Below are positions 45,024-52,777 of a stretch of 64,000 bases of DNA, piece after piece. Made by a program: the position numbers and the translations under genes. The stretch comes from Coprococcus ammoniilyticus (GTDB lineage Bacteria > Bacillota > Clostridia > Lachnospirales > Lachnospiraceae), in assembly GCF_025567345.1 (NCBI RefSeq), contig NZ_JAOQJS010000005.1:1-64000 (forward strand), read 5' to 3'. The notes beneath the pieces were generated by a model. The model searched no databases. It was given only the letters and a program-made list of their open reading frames with translations, and was not told the DNA's origin. Within the stretch, counting starts at the first letter, position 1. Each line of letters opens with the position of its first letter.

Positions 45024-45067
45024 TTGATTTCATTTATGATCTGTGCTATAAAGTAAACAGTGTTTAC
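45024..45067 (+). promoter_or_regulatory. Promoter and palindromic operator of the TetR gene
   Basis: -35 TTGATT (45024-45029), 17-bp spacer, -10 TATAAA (45047-45052). The palindrome GTAAAC-AGT-GTTTAC (45053-45067) follows immediately, directly over the likely transcription start. This is a classical self-repressing TetR arrangement. Confidence 0.8.
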
Positions 45068-45084
45068 CATTTGAACAAAAAGGA

Positions 45085-45750
45085 GTGAGAACAATCCGAG
45101 AAAGTACAAAAGCAACCAGAACGGCAATCCTTACGAGTGCCAAAGATATCTTTCTGACATATGGATATCAGGAAGCTTCCATGCGCAGGATCGCAGCCAA
45201 AGCCGGAATCACCCCCGGAGCGATCTATAAACACTTTTCCGGCAAAGAAGATATGTTTGAAGAAATCTTTGCGGAAAGCGAAAATAAGCTTATGCTGCTT
45301 TCCGAATCTATGTTGCATGCAGATTTTACTTCCATGACAGATGATCAGTTACTTCAGGTCTTATATTCCGGGATATCCATCCGCACCTTTGAGTTGTTAG
45401 AGGATGACATGCAGTTATTTCACATGCTCTTAAAAAATGACTCCGGTACATACCTGAGCCGTTTTCGTAAAATCTACATTGAACAATGCACCGGATTTGC
45501 AATGCAGTATTATTCCGAATTATACAAACGAGGACTTGCATCAAATCAATTATCAGAAAAAACAGTCTATATTCTCTCATCCTCTGAGTTCTCGATGGTC
45601 TGTGAAATAATCGCAGATGATTCCTGCAAAAACGGGATCACACCTGAGTGCAAACAGGCATTTTTAGAAGCAATGAACATTCTGCTTCATGGACTGGAAG
45701 CAGCACTTGGAATAAAAAAACAGGAGGAACCAAAACATGGAAAAAATTAA
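45085..45750 (+). CDS. TetR/AcrR-family regulator next to an ATC-hydrolase-family gene
   Basis: 221 aa. The helix-turn-helix is at residues 9-55 (RTAILTSAKDIFLTYGYQEA; MRRIAAKAGITPGAIYKHFS). The frame opens at GTG 45085, but the Shine-Dalgarno AAAGGAG overlaps that codon. A non-standard start a few codons on (ATC at 45094) would have better spacing, and no ATG exists before residue 33. It is the first gene of a unit with the methyltransferase remnant (start overlapping its end) and the ATC-hydrolase-family gene. Its promoter carries an ideal operator (45053-45067). Confidence 0.85.
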   Translation: MRTIRESTKATRTAILTSAKDIFLTYGYQEASMRRIAAKAGITPGAIYKHFSGKEDMFEEIFAESENKLMLLSESMLHADFTSMTDDQLLQVLYSGISIRTFELLEDDMQLFHMLLKNDSGTYLSRFRKIYIEQCTGFAMQYYSELYKRGLASNQLSEKTVYILSSSEFSMVCEIIADDSCKNGITPECKQAFLEAMNILLHGLEAALGIKKQEEPKHGKN

Positions 45751-45853
45751 GATTGAAAAAGGAACCGTACAGGAAACATTATTAATTCCTCTATATGGAA
45801 GAAAAAGTGCCAGATCATCGAATTGGAATTTGATTAATATGGAGGCAGCTTAA
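45737..45853 (+). pseudogene. SAM-dependent methyltransferase reduced to 38 codons
   Basis: MEKIKIEKGTVQETLLIPLY then GRK is the typical beginning of PPM/leucine-carboxymethyltransferase-like enzymes. After 23 residues it breaks into ARSSNWNLINMEAA and stops. Its ATG overlaps the TetR stop and its end lies one base before the next ATG, so the reading arrangement of a three-gene operon has survived although the enzyme was removed by an internal deletion. GGAGG at its 3' end serves the next gene. Confidence 0.65.
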
Positions 45854-45854
45854 A

Positions 45855-46460
45855 ATGGAATATGGATTTACGCAGAAATTATTTGGATATTTTTATCACA
45901 GCTCCTGTATGAAGCAGGCAGCAAAACAGAAATTGAATATTAATAAAAAAGCAATAAAGCAGGAATATGTATCGATTATGAAAAATGCGAAGGACATTGG
46001 CAAATCCAGACTTATGAGTTCCTATTGCATGGGAGCATATTTTATCGCCTTAAACCGTAAAACCCCACTGTCACCGGAAGCCTGCTATGAACTGTACAAG
46101 GACGGCTTATCTTCCAACAAGCTGTTTCATATAGCGGTCGGAAATGCCAACAGCTATCTTGATAAAAAGAAGATGCCGGACAGACTGAAATGGTCAGCAG
46201 ATTCCCATTTACACAGATATGAAAACGACTGGGTTGTTGATATTATCGAAGGAACTCCACAGGATGATTTTGAACTTGGTTATGATTATCATACCTGTGG
46301 TATCTGTAATCTGTGCCGGGATGAAGACTGCTTTGAACTGGCAAAATATCTGTGCCGCATGGACTATGTTCTTGCAGACATGATGCAGATGAAGCTCATC
46401 CGGACAAAGACGATCGCCGAAGGTGCAGATTCTTGCGATTTCCGATATGGACGAAAATGA
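45855..46460 (+). CDS. L-2-amino-thiazoline-4-carboxylate hydrolase-family protein
   Basis: 201 aa, start supported by GGAGG. The pattern NAKDIGKSRLMSSYCMGAYF at about residues 45-64 and the C-terminal CGICNLCRDEDC...YLCRMDYVLADMM...CDFRY match proteins annotated as ATC hydrolase family in Firmicutes, where they often sit beside a TetR gene and a SAM methyltransferase. The name comes from one Pseudomonas enzyme in cysteine formation; the true role in Clostridia is unknown. Here the methyltransferase partner is broken. A strong terminator follows. Confidence 0.75.
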   Translation: MEYGFTQKLFGYFYHSSCMKQAAKQKLNINKKAIKQEYVSIMKNAKDIGKSRLMSSYCMGAYFIALNRKTPLSPEACYELYKDGLSSNKLFHIAVGNANSYLDKKKMPDRLKWSADSHLHRYENDWVVDIIEGTPQDDFELGYDYHTCGICNLCRDEDCFELAKYLCRMDYVLADMMQMKLIRTKTIAEGADSCDFRYGRK

Positions 46461-46516
46461 TCTCATACGACCGGCAACATTCAAATACAAAAAATTAATA
46501 CACTCCGGAAGAACAC

Positions 46517-46552
46517 AAAACTGCCGCCAGTTAAATGACTGGCGGCAGTTTT
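46517..46552 (+). terminator. Strong intrinsic terminator
   Basis: Perfect 15-bp stem from AAAACTGCCGCCAGT to its complement, 6-base loop, then TTTT. It ends the TetR/ATC-hydrolase unit and can also stop leftward transcription. Confidence 0.92.
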
Positions 46553-46612
46553 TACACTTCCTTCTACTTGCACTCTACTTTTTTCTGTGAGCGCTACACA
46601 TCTAATTCCAGA

Positions 46613-46850
46613 TTATTTAATCTTGACTGCTTTTACAGCACTCCATTTTCCATACACCCGGTTTCCGGTAGAATCCTTCTTAAATGCACGAACCTTAACG
46701 TAGTATTTCTTTTTAGATTTTAATCCGGTTAATGTCTTGGATAATTTCTTTGTTACTTTTTTCTTTGCTCCACTCATATTTTTCTTAGTAGAATAACAAA
46801 TCTGATATCCATATGCATCTTGACTCCAATAGTGTACAAATTCTTTTTAA
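46613..46850 (-). pseudogene. C-terminal remnant of a fibronectin type III surface protein
   Basis: A leftward frame ending at TAA (46613-46615) reads YSQDAYGYQICYSTKKNMSG, then KKVTKKLSKTLTGLKSKKKY and YVKVRAFKKDSTG ending KWSAVKAVKIK. This is the last strands of the fibronectin type III-like module that ends many Lachnospiraceae surface proteins. No start is present; the rest is deleted near 46850. Confidence 0.65.
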
Positions 46851-46898
46851 CTTTTTAGATAAATTGTCTAATTTCCTGATACCTGTAATAAAGCATAA

Positions 46899-46934
46899 AA
46901 GTCCAGATACAGCATTTCTGACATATCTGGACTT
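46899..46934 (-). terminator. Intrinsic terminator after the Rpn-type nuclease gene
   Basis: Perfect 11-bp stem AAGTCCAGATA (46899-46909) / TATCTGGACTT (46924-46934), followed on the minus strand by TTATGCTTTATT. Confidence 0.8.
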
Positions 46935-46972
46935 CTACTAAAATATACATGTTACCTGTCCTGCTTGTGTCT

Positions 46973-48001
46973 TTAGTCTATAATTGCCTTAATTTCCGAT
47001 TCGCTCATATCGGTTACATCCATGATCTGTTCTAAGGTGTAGCCTTTCTTATGCATTTTCAGGATAATATCAACTCTTTCTTCCGATCTTCCTTCAGACC
47101 TTCCAATGACCTTACCTCGTGCTTCGCCTATTTTTTCGCCTTCTGCCCTGCCAGCAGCTTTGCCAGCGACTTCGCCCTTCGCATATCCCATTTCTTCTAC
47201 ACCTTCACTTAGATTACACATGATCTTCACCTCGTCTCTGATACCGTGTCTGTCTACTGGTATGTCATACTCTTGTTTCATCAGCTTCAATTTTTGTTCT
47301 GCCGTCATTGTCTGCGACAATAGCGTTCCAAGTAAGCGATGCAGTTCATATCTTTCTTCCTTAGGCGGTATCTCCTTTGCCAATCCGATCATCACGATGT
47401 TAGGAATATCCAGATTGCCTTTCCAGTCCTGTTCGCCAAGTAAATCATCTTTTACCATATGAATATGACTCAGACTGTTCTCTTTCATATTCATACAGAT
47501 CCAGATGGAATACATCTGTTTGATCTCGTTATAGTCAGAACCTGTAAATTCCCGCTCTTTCTGGGATGACACCAGTCTTGCCGTATAGAAGATTGCCCGA
47601 TTTAAGATAAAATACTTTGTCGGTTCATTCTTCTGGGCTTCCAGATTAATGATCATTTTCGCCAGTCCATCTCGCATCCGCACATAGAAGATAATATCAA
47701 AATATATCTTTCCCTCATCAATTTCGGAACTTTCTGTATTCAGTCCGACAATCCGTTCACCGGTTCTGGCATCCACCGTTTCTTTGTTCGTTAATCCCAG
47801 TTCAACCGGAACCTGGCTGATATATGGTTCACCTTCAATCAAAGAAGCGACCGTATCTGCATCCATACCTTTAAATTCTTCTACTACCCTGATCAGTATA
47901 TGCGCCAGTATGATCTTCTGTCCAAGCAGGCGCTTGGCACTGGCATCATACTGTGCTTTCTGATCAGTTGCCTTGGAGGAATATACAATTTCGTTATCCA
48001 T
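46973..48001 (-). CDS. Rpn/PD-(D/E)XK-nuclease family putative transposase
   Basis: 342 aa. The nuclease core is visible: YFDIIFYVR with D102 and INLEAQK with E121 and Q123, the E-x-Q variant typical of the Rpn family. The C-terminus (about 275-315) is a low-complexity repeat of Gly-Arg/Lys-Glu units (GRAEGEKIGEARGKVIGRSE), followed by a helical tail. E. coli Rpn proteins promote RecA-independent recombination in cells; natural movement of these genes is not well understood. Intact, unlike the second copy at 49411-50344. Confidence 0.85.
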   Translation of the reverse strand: MDNEIVYSSKATDQKAQYDASAKRLLGQKIILAHILIRVVEEFKGMDADTVASLIEGEPYISQVPVELGLTNKETVDARTGERIVGLNTESSEIDEGKIYFDIIFYVRMRDGLAKMIINLEAQKNEPTKYFILNRAIFYTARLVSSQKEREFTGSDYNEIKQMYSIWICMNMKENSLSHIHMVKDDLLGEQDWKGNLDIPNIVMIGLAKEIPPKEERYELHRLLGTLLSQTMTAEQKLKLMKQEYDIPVDRHGIRDEVKIMCNLSEGVEEMGYAKGEVAGKAAGRAEGEKIGEARGKVIGRSEGRSEERVDIILKMHKKGYTLEQIMDVTDMSESEIKAIID

Positions 48002-48126
48002 GTTCTATCTCCTTTCTTAATACTGATAGAACAGAATAACATGCATATTTTAGCTTTGTATATTGCCTCCGTCTCTCCAAGTTTGATTGTAACGGATATT
48101 GGAAAGGAAAACAAGTTTATAATTAT

Positions 48127-48489
48127 TTACCGTAAAATCTTACAAATGATCAGACCGATACCACATACGGTTATTCCAACTGCGATCACTACATCTTTGT
48201 TATCTCCAACAATGTTCACATACTTTGCTTTGCCCGGACGATAAATGATCTCCACCGGATCATTCCGGTTTAACTTTTTGTTTCCGCCATTTGCAGCTCG
48301 TAATTTCATATCCTGTCCATTATACTGAAACTGCACAACCGGAAAATCAACACCATTTTCATTGACAAAGTCAGTAATCGTTCCCGGAAGCTTTTTCCCC
48401 TGCCGGTCAACGATGACCTTGATCAGACACAGGATACCTCCAATAAATTCTCTGTTACACGCAAAGAATTCATTTCTTTCATATTATCG
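48127..48489 (-). pseudogene. DUF3592-like membrane protein lacking a start
   Basis: The open frame reads EFIGGILCLIKVIVDRQGKK, LPGTITDFVNENGVDFPVVQ, FQYNGQDMKLRAANGGNKKL, then a last helix (VVIAVGITVCGIGLIICKIL). This is the pattern of DUF3592-type proteins, a beta domain between two helices. The frame is open back to a TAA near 48490 but has no usable start codon or Shine-Dalgarno site, so the 5' end is lost. Confidence 0.55.
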
Positions 48490-48557
48490 TGCGAACAAAA
48501 GAGGTACAAGTTGAAAATGTTTATTTCTTTATAGAAGTTATATCAATCTATCTAATA

Positions 48558-49159
48558 TTACAAATGCGTTAATACATATTCCCCAAATTCAGGTAATGAA
48601 AAGAAAACATACCCATGTTCCTCGCAATCAATAATGCCCCTTTTCTTTAACCTGTCTCGATAAGGATTAAACTCATTTGTTTTTAATGAAAGCTTATCTC
48701 GTATCTCCTTTATTTTACCGGATTCTGTTTTTGCAATACCATAACAGATCTTCCTGTCTTTGTTCGATAACTCCGACCAGATCTTGTCATACACATATTC
48801 ACTCAGATACTGTCTATATCAAAAAAGGATTTGCTTTTTCTATTGATATACCGATTCCAAGTACAGATAAATCAATCTTGGCTTTTATAAATAAATCTTT
48901 TAATTCCTTTTGATCATATAGTTTTGCAGCAAAACTATACAGCAGATCACGTTCCGGATTCATCTCAATAACGATCCATTCTTTTTCTTTTCGGAAATGC
49001 TTTGAAATATCCGTCAGCATAACTTTCTTTCCACTGCCTCGTCCCCCTGTAATCATATAAATCTGCTGAAAACAGTTCTATAATTTCATTTGTCTGTACT
49101 AATCTGGACACTGATTCTAAAGGACTTCTTCCGAAAACTAATAAAAACGGATTTTGCAT
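48558..49159 (-). pseudogene. Broken AAA-type ATPase (frameshift plus large internal deletion)
   Basis: From ATG 49159, MQNPFLLVFGRSPLESVSRL and VQTNEIIELFS is the standard N-terminus of a family of small bacterial ATP-binding proteins. A frameshift near 49065 is followed, in another frame, by MITGGRGSGKKVMLTDISKH (Walker A with Thr replaced by Lys) and WIVIEMNPERDLLYSFAAKL. The product stops near 48814. The C-terminal winged-helix part (WSELSNKDRKICYGIAKTES; RDRLKKRGIIDCEEHGYVFF) follows in a third segment, with about 150-200 residues missing between. Clearly inactive. Confidence 0.8.
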
Positions 49160-49174
49160 GTTGCACCTCCTTTT

Positions 49175-49210
49175 TTTACTGTTCTTTACTCTTTTTTACT
49201 GTTTTGTCAA
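49175..49210 (-). promoter_or_regulatory. Three 10-bp-spaced TTTACT repeats next to a -35 box
   Basis: TTTACT occurs at 49175, 49185 and 49195, exactly one helical turn apart. It is followed by the complement of TTGACA (49205-49210), the -35 of the leftward promoter for the broken ATPase gene. GGAGG and the ATG lie just beyond. The in-phase repeats look like a cooperative regulator-binding array. Confidence 0.6.
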
Positions 49211-49228
49211 GTTAAACGCAACAAAAAA

Positions 49229-49270
49229 CTGTCTGTTATAGATTCATATGTTTCTATCTATAACAGGCAG
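49229..49270. terminator. Hairpin between the ATPase remnant and the Rpn remnant
   Basis: CTGTCTGTTATAGAT (49229-49243) pairs with ATCTATAACAGGCAG (49256-49270) with one mismatch. It is A-rich on the left side, giving a T-run on the minus strand, so it is plausibly the terminator of the leftward fragment at 49284-49400. Confidence 0.55.
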
Positions 49271-49283
49271 GGGATTTAAAAAT

Positions 49284-49400
49284 TTATCTTCTTATTATTT
49301 TATCTTCCACGTCTTTATATATCCGATGGATTTCTTTTTCAACTGTTTCTTTAAAGCTGTCTTTATGTTGTCGACAAAACAGGCGCCGGATATTACGAGG
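49284..49400 (-). pseudogene. Short C-terminal gene fragment
   Basis: A leftward frame ending at TAA reads RNIRRLFCRQHKDSFKETVE and KEIHRIYKDVEDKIIRR, a charged helical tail of the kind that ends transposase-like proteins. No start, family unknown. It runs into the beginning of the Rpn remnant on the other strand. Confidence 0.3.
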
Positions 49401-49410
49401 AATTAAATTT

Positions 49411-50344
49411 ATGTACAATGAAAATGAAAAAAGAAACATTGCTGTCTCACAGAAAGGCAATGCTATACAGCCTGCCGCATTAAACATCCATCAGCTTTTC
49501 CCATCCCGAACCAAAGAGGAATGTCTGGTAGAATTGAAAAAGAATCCACCCCTTTACCGGACATATCTGAACTGGCCTGACAAATGGAAATCAAACTTTC
49601 TGGAATTTATGGAAGGTAAGAAAAGCCTGCCATTGACCTATGATCCATTTTTCAAAAAGCTGTTCAACCCAGATATATACCCGGAACGGTTATCACGACT
49701 GATTAGCAGTATCATCGGCACAAAAGTAACCGTAAAATGTATCCTGTCAAATGAGGACAGCATGCTGCCATCAACTTCTCTCCTGCTTCTGGATATCATT
49801 GTTCAGTTAGAAGATGGTTCGATCGCAAATGTGGAGATCCAGAAGATTCCATACACCTTTCCCGGTGAGCGGATGTCCTGCTACTCTGCTGATCTATTGC
49901 TCCGCCAGTACACCAGAGTAAAAGGGGAAAAGGGAAGTACATTCACCTATCAGGATCTGAAAACCGTTTATACAATCGTGATGTTTGAAAACAGTCCAAA
50001 AGAATGTAAAGATCCCGAATTATCCGATATCTATCTGCATGGATATGTCTGAGTATCTGTATCACCCGGAGGAGGTTGTTACCATGTTTTCTGAAGCATT
50101 ACGAAAATTGGATGAGAATACAGTCAACTACATGATCGATGAATTGAAAAAAGAACGAGATGAAGCGATTGCTGCTTTATCTGAGAAAGATGTTGCTCTG
50201 TCTGAAAAGGATGTTGCTCCGTCTGAAAAGGACGCTGCTCTGTCTGAAAAGGATGCTGCCCTAGCCGAAAGAGATGCCACAGTATGTGAAATGAGTGCAG
50301 AAATCGCGATTTTAAAGGCTCAACTTGCTGAACGAAACAAATAA
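49411..50344 (+). pseudogene. Rpn/PD-(D/E)XK-nuclease family transposase, frameshifted and internally deleted
   Basis: Start ATG 49411 with GAGGAA. The first frame (to 50052) carries the nuclease region: YDPFFKKLFNPDIYPERLSR (about residues 71-90), LLLLDIIVQLEDGSIANVEI and QKIPYTFPGERMSCYSADLL, with the D-to-E-x-Q spacing of the family. It ends abnormally after DIYLHGYV. The last part resumes one frame over from about 50040 (SEYLYHPEEVVTMFSEALRK; LDENTVNYMIDELKKERDEA). About 80-100 residues of the usual middle are missing. The tail contains a tandem repeat (50174-50278). A second, degenerate relative of the 46973-48001 gene. Confidence 0.75.
50174..50278 (+). repeat. 21-bp tandem repeat, five units
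   Basis: Five imperfect units encode A-L-S-E-K-D-V/A heptads at the end of the Rpn-type remnant. The heptad length suggests a former coiled coil. The units differ by a few substitutions, so the array is not freshly expanded. Confidence 0.75.
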
Positions 50345-50372
50345 AATCTTATTTATATATAACAACAAGCAG

Positions 50373-50518
50373 AAAACTCCTGATATTATACTTGTTATGT
50401 AGCAAACCTATCCGAGTGCCGGTTCTTAGGCAGCGTCCCTTGCTGCCTTACGTACCGTTGCACCGAGGATAGAGCGCAAGCGTTTTGCGTAATAACAATG
50501 TATAATATCAGGAGTTTT
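50373..50518. repeat. Stem-enclosed structured element, copy 1 of family II (reverse orientation)
   Basis: Perfect 18-bp outer arms (50373-50390 and 50501-50518, AAAACTCCTGATATTATA type) enclose a 110-bp core. Read on the minus strand, the core shares fixed islands with the elements at 59610 and 59931: TTATTxCGCA, CGGTxC, CTAAGxACCG and TGCTACATAA. The internal stems differ in sequence but still pair (CTATCC..GTGC with GCAC..GGATAG; GGCAGC with GCTGCC). It sits between the converging Rpn remnant and atpD, a terminator position. Confidence 0.8.
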
Positions 50519-50530
50519 CGTCCGTCTGCA

Positions 50531-51196
50531 TCACTCAAATTGATGCTCTTTATAGTGATGGGCTTCCTCCAGCATCATATCCTTGACCTTCATGAGTCGC
50601 ACCTGCGTGCTTCGCTCATTCTCATCAAGCTTCATACTGATATATCGGATGCCCTCCTTTGTCTCAGGAATAATAACATGCTCCAGTGCATTTACACGCC
50701 GTCTGGTCTTCTCAATCTCCGATGCCAGAAGCTGACAGGATTTTTCGATTTCTGCCAGTTTCAGCATATCCGGGAGGATGTCAGCAAGTGATTTTACTGC
50801 ATCATCCAGATCACCGGAAGTAAATGCAAAACCGTAAGAATAGATATCATTCTCATCTGCACTTTTTGTTGTATATTCAAATACCGGAATATCTACACTC
50901 ATAACATTTCGATCCTTGCAGGTAAGCTGGACTTCCTGTTTCGGTGCCATCAGTGCCGTATGAAGGATCTGTTCAGACATGCCGGCTTTTGCTATGACAA
51001 AATTCGTATTGGCGGCTTTGATACCGGCCTCAACCTTCTCACGAAGTGCCATATTCTCTCTTGCCATATCAAGGAACTGCCGCATCAGCTCATCTCGTTT
51101 ATCTTTTAACAGCTTATGGCCTCTGGTTGCCGTAACAAGCTTCTTCTTTAAACGGGTCAGTTCCATTCTGGTAGGATTTACCTGTGTAGCTGCCAT
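50531..51196 (-). CDS. atpD: V/A-type ATPase subunit D (central stalk)
   Basis: 221 aa. The N-terminal coiled coil (NPTRMELTRLKKKLVTATRG, then HKLLKDKRDELMRQFL) and the C-terminal partner helix (RTRRRVNALEHVIIPETKEG) are the signatures of subunit D, the rotating shaft that links the rotor to the A3B3 head. Last gene of the operon. It is separated from atpB by 206 bases containing a 28-bp direct repeat, an unusually wide gap for an otherwise packed operon. GGAGG-type site (AAGGAGGC) before the ATG. Confidence 0.95.
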   Translation of the reverse strand: MAATQVNPTRMELTRLKKKLVTATRGHKLLKDKRDELMRQFLDMARENMALREKVEAGIKAANTNFVIAKAGMSEQILHTALMAPKQEVQLTCKDRNVMSVDIPVFEYTTKSADENDIYSYGFAFTSGDLDDAVKSLADILPDMLKLAEIEKSCQLLASEIEKTRRRVNALEHVIIPETKEGIRYISMKLDENERSTQVRLMKVKDMMLEEAHHYKEHQFE

Positions 51197-51228
51197 TTTT
51201 GCCTCCTTATAAAGGGTTTATAGACTGT

Positions 51229-51308
51229 GAAGCGCTCCACCTCGCCTGTCGGCTCGTAGCGCTCTTCCGTTTATTAACTCGAAGCGCTCCACCTCGCCTG
51301 TCGGCTCG
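51229..51308. repeat. 28-bp direct repeat inside the ATPase operon
   Basis: Two identical 28-bp copies (51229-51256 and 51281-51308, 52 bases apart) each contain CTCGCCTGTCGGCTC, the hairpin heart of the repeat family found at 20969, 21209, 59787 and 60156. A further imperfect stem (GCAAATGGGATGCTTGAGC with GCATCCTTGCAAATC-type partners, 51330-51385) follows. No gene is supported in the atpB-atpD gap; the frame at 51207-51413 is an artefact of the repeats. Confidence 0.75.
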
Positions 51309-51402
51309 GTGGGTTCTGTCGAACCATGCTCGCATCCTTGCAAATCGTCTGTTATGAGCAAGCTCAAGCATCCCATTTGCAAGTCTACTCACGCGCTTCT
51401 CG

Positions 51403-52773
51403 TTACTTTCCATAATACATATCTAACCACTTGTCATCGATACGTTTCAGTTCTGCACGAGGCAGGATCGATAACAGCTTCCAGCCGATGTTTAATGTTT
51501 CTTCGATACTTCTGTCTGTCTCATAACCCTGAGATACATATTCCTTTTCAAATGCTTCTGCAAACTTTGCATATAAAATATCGATATCCGACAATGCAGA
51601 TTCACCAAGGATCGTCATAAGTTCCTTTGCATCCTTACCACGGGAATATGCAGCAAATAACTGGTTCATGGTGCTGGAATGATCTCCTCTTGTCTTTCCT
51701 TCACCGGTACCCTTATCCTTCAGACGTGACAGAGATGGAAGTACATCGATTGGTGGTGTTACACCCTTTCTGTAAAGCTCACGGCTTAAGATGATCTGTC
51801 CCTCTGTGATATATCCTGTTAAGTCAGGGATTGGATGTGTCTTATCATCCTCAGGCATGGTAAGGATTGGGATCATTGTGATACTACCATTCTTGCCACG
51901 CTGTCTTCCTGCTCTTTCATATAATGTTGCAAGGTCTGTATACATGTATCCGGGATATCCACGACGACCCGGAACCTCTTTTCGGGCTGCGGATACTTCT
52001 CGTAATGCATCTGCATAGTTTGTGATATCCGTCAGGATAACCAGTACATGCATGTTCTTTTCAAATGCAAGATATTCCGCAGCGGTCAGTGCCATACGAG
52101 GTGTAGCGATACGCTCAACCGCAGGGTCATTTGCAAGGTTGATAAACAGTACGGTTCTGTCGATCGCGCCTGTCTCCTTGAAGCTCTCCGTGAAGAAGTT
52201 TGCTTCTTCGAAGGTGATACCCATAGCAGCAAATACTACGGCGAATGGTTCATCTGTTCCACGCACCTTAGCCTGTCTTGCGATCTGGGCTGCTAACTTC
52301 GAATGTGGAAGTCCCGATGCTGAGAAGATCGGCAGCTTCTGTCCTCTTACCAGTGTATTTAATCCATCAATAGCAGAGATACCTGTCTGGATAAATTCCG
52401 ACGGATAATTTCTTGCTGCCGGATTCATTGGCAGACCGTTGATATCTCTTCTCTCCTCCGGAAGGATATCCGGTCCTTTATCGATTGGTCTTCCCAGTCC
52501 GTCAAATACACGGCCAAGCATATCTTCTGATACGCCAAGTTCCATACTTCGTCCAAGGAATCTTACTTTGCTGTTTGAAAGGTTGATACCTGTTGAATTC
52601 TCAAATAACTGTACCAGTGCATCTTCACCATTGATCTCAAGAACCTTGCATCTTCTGACTTCGCCACTTGCAAGCTCGATTTCACCAAGTTCATCATAGG
52701 TAACATTTTCTACACCATGTACCAACATCAGAGGTCCTGCAACTTCCTGTATGGTTCTATATTCTTTTGGCAT
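51403..52773 (-). CDS. atpB: V/A-type ATPase subunit B
   Basis: 456 aa, usual length. Non-catalytic nucleotide-binding subunit: where subunit A has a P-loop, this has the substituted SASGLPHSKLAAQIARQAKV (about residues 151-170), the classical difference. It also contains PGRRGYPGYMYTDLATLYER and the C-terminal PRAELKRIDDKWLDMYYGK. Forms the A3B3 head with AtpA. It begins four bases after the end of atpA. Confidence 0.97.
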   Translation of the reverse strand: MPKEYRTIQEVAGPLMLVHGVENVTYDELGEIELASGEVRRCKVLEINGEDALVQLFENSTGINLSNSKVRFLGRSMELGVSEDMLGRVFDGLGRPIDKGPDILPEERRDINGLPMNPAARNYPSEFIQTGISAIDGLNTLVRGQKLPIFSASGLPHSKLAAQIARQAKVRGTDEPFAVVFAAMGITFEEANFFTESFKETGAIDRTVLFINLANDPAVERIATPRMALTAAEYLAFEKNMHVLVILTDITNYADALREVSAARKEVPGRRGYPGYMYTDLATLYERAGRQRGKNGSITMIPILTMPEDDKTHPIPDLTGYITEGQIILSRELYRKGVTPPIDVLPSLSRLKDKGTGEGKTRGDHSSTMNQLFAAYSRGKDAKELMTILGESALSDIDILYAKFAEAFEKEYVSQGYETDRSIEETLNIGWKLLSILPRAELKRIDDKWLDMYYGK

Positions 52774-52777
52774 ATGC

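Noticed and set aside
51207..51413. 68-codon frame between atpB and atpD
   Set aside because: It consists of the 28-bp direct repeats and flanking hairpins, with no ribosome-binding site or coding character.
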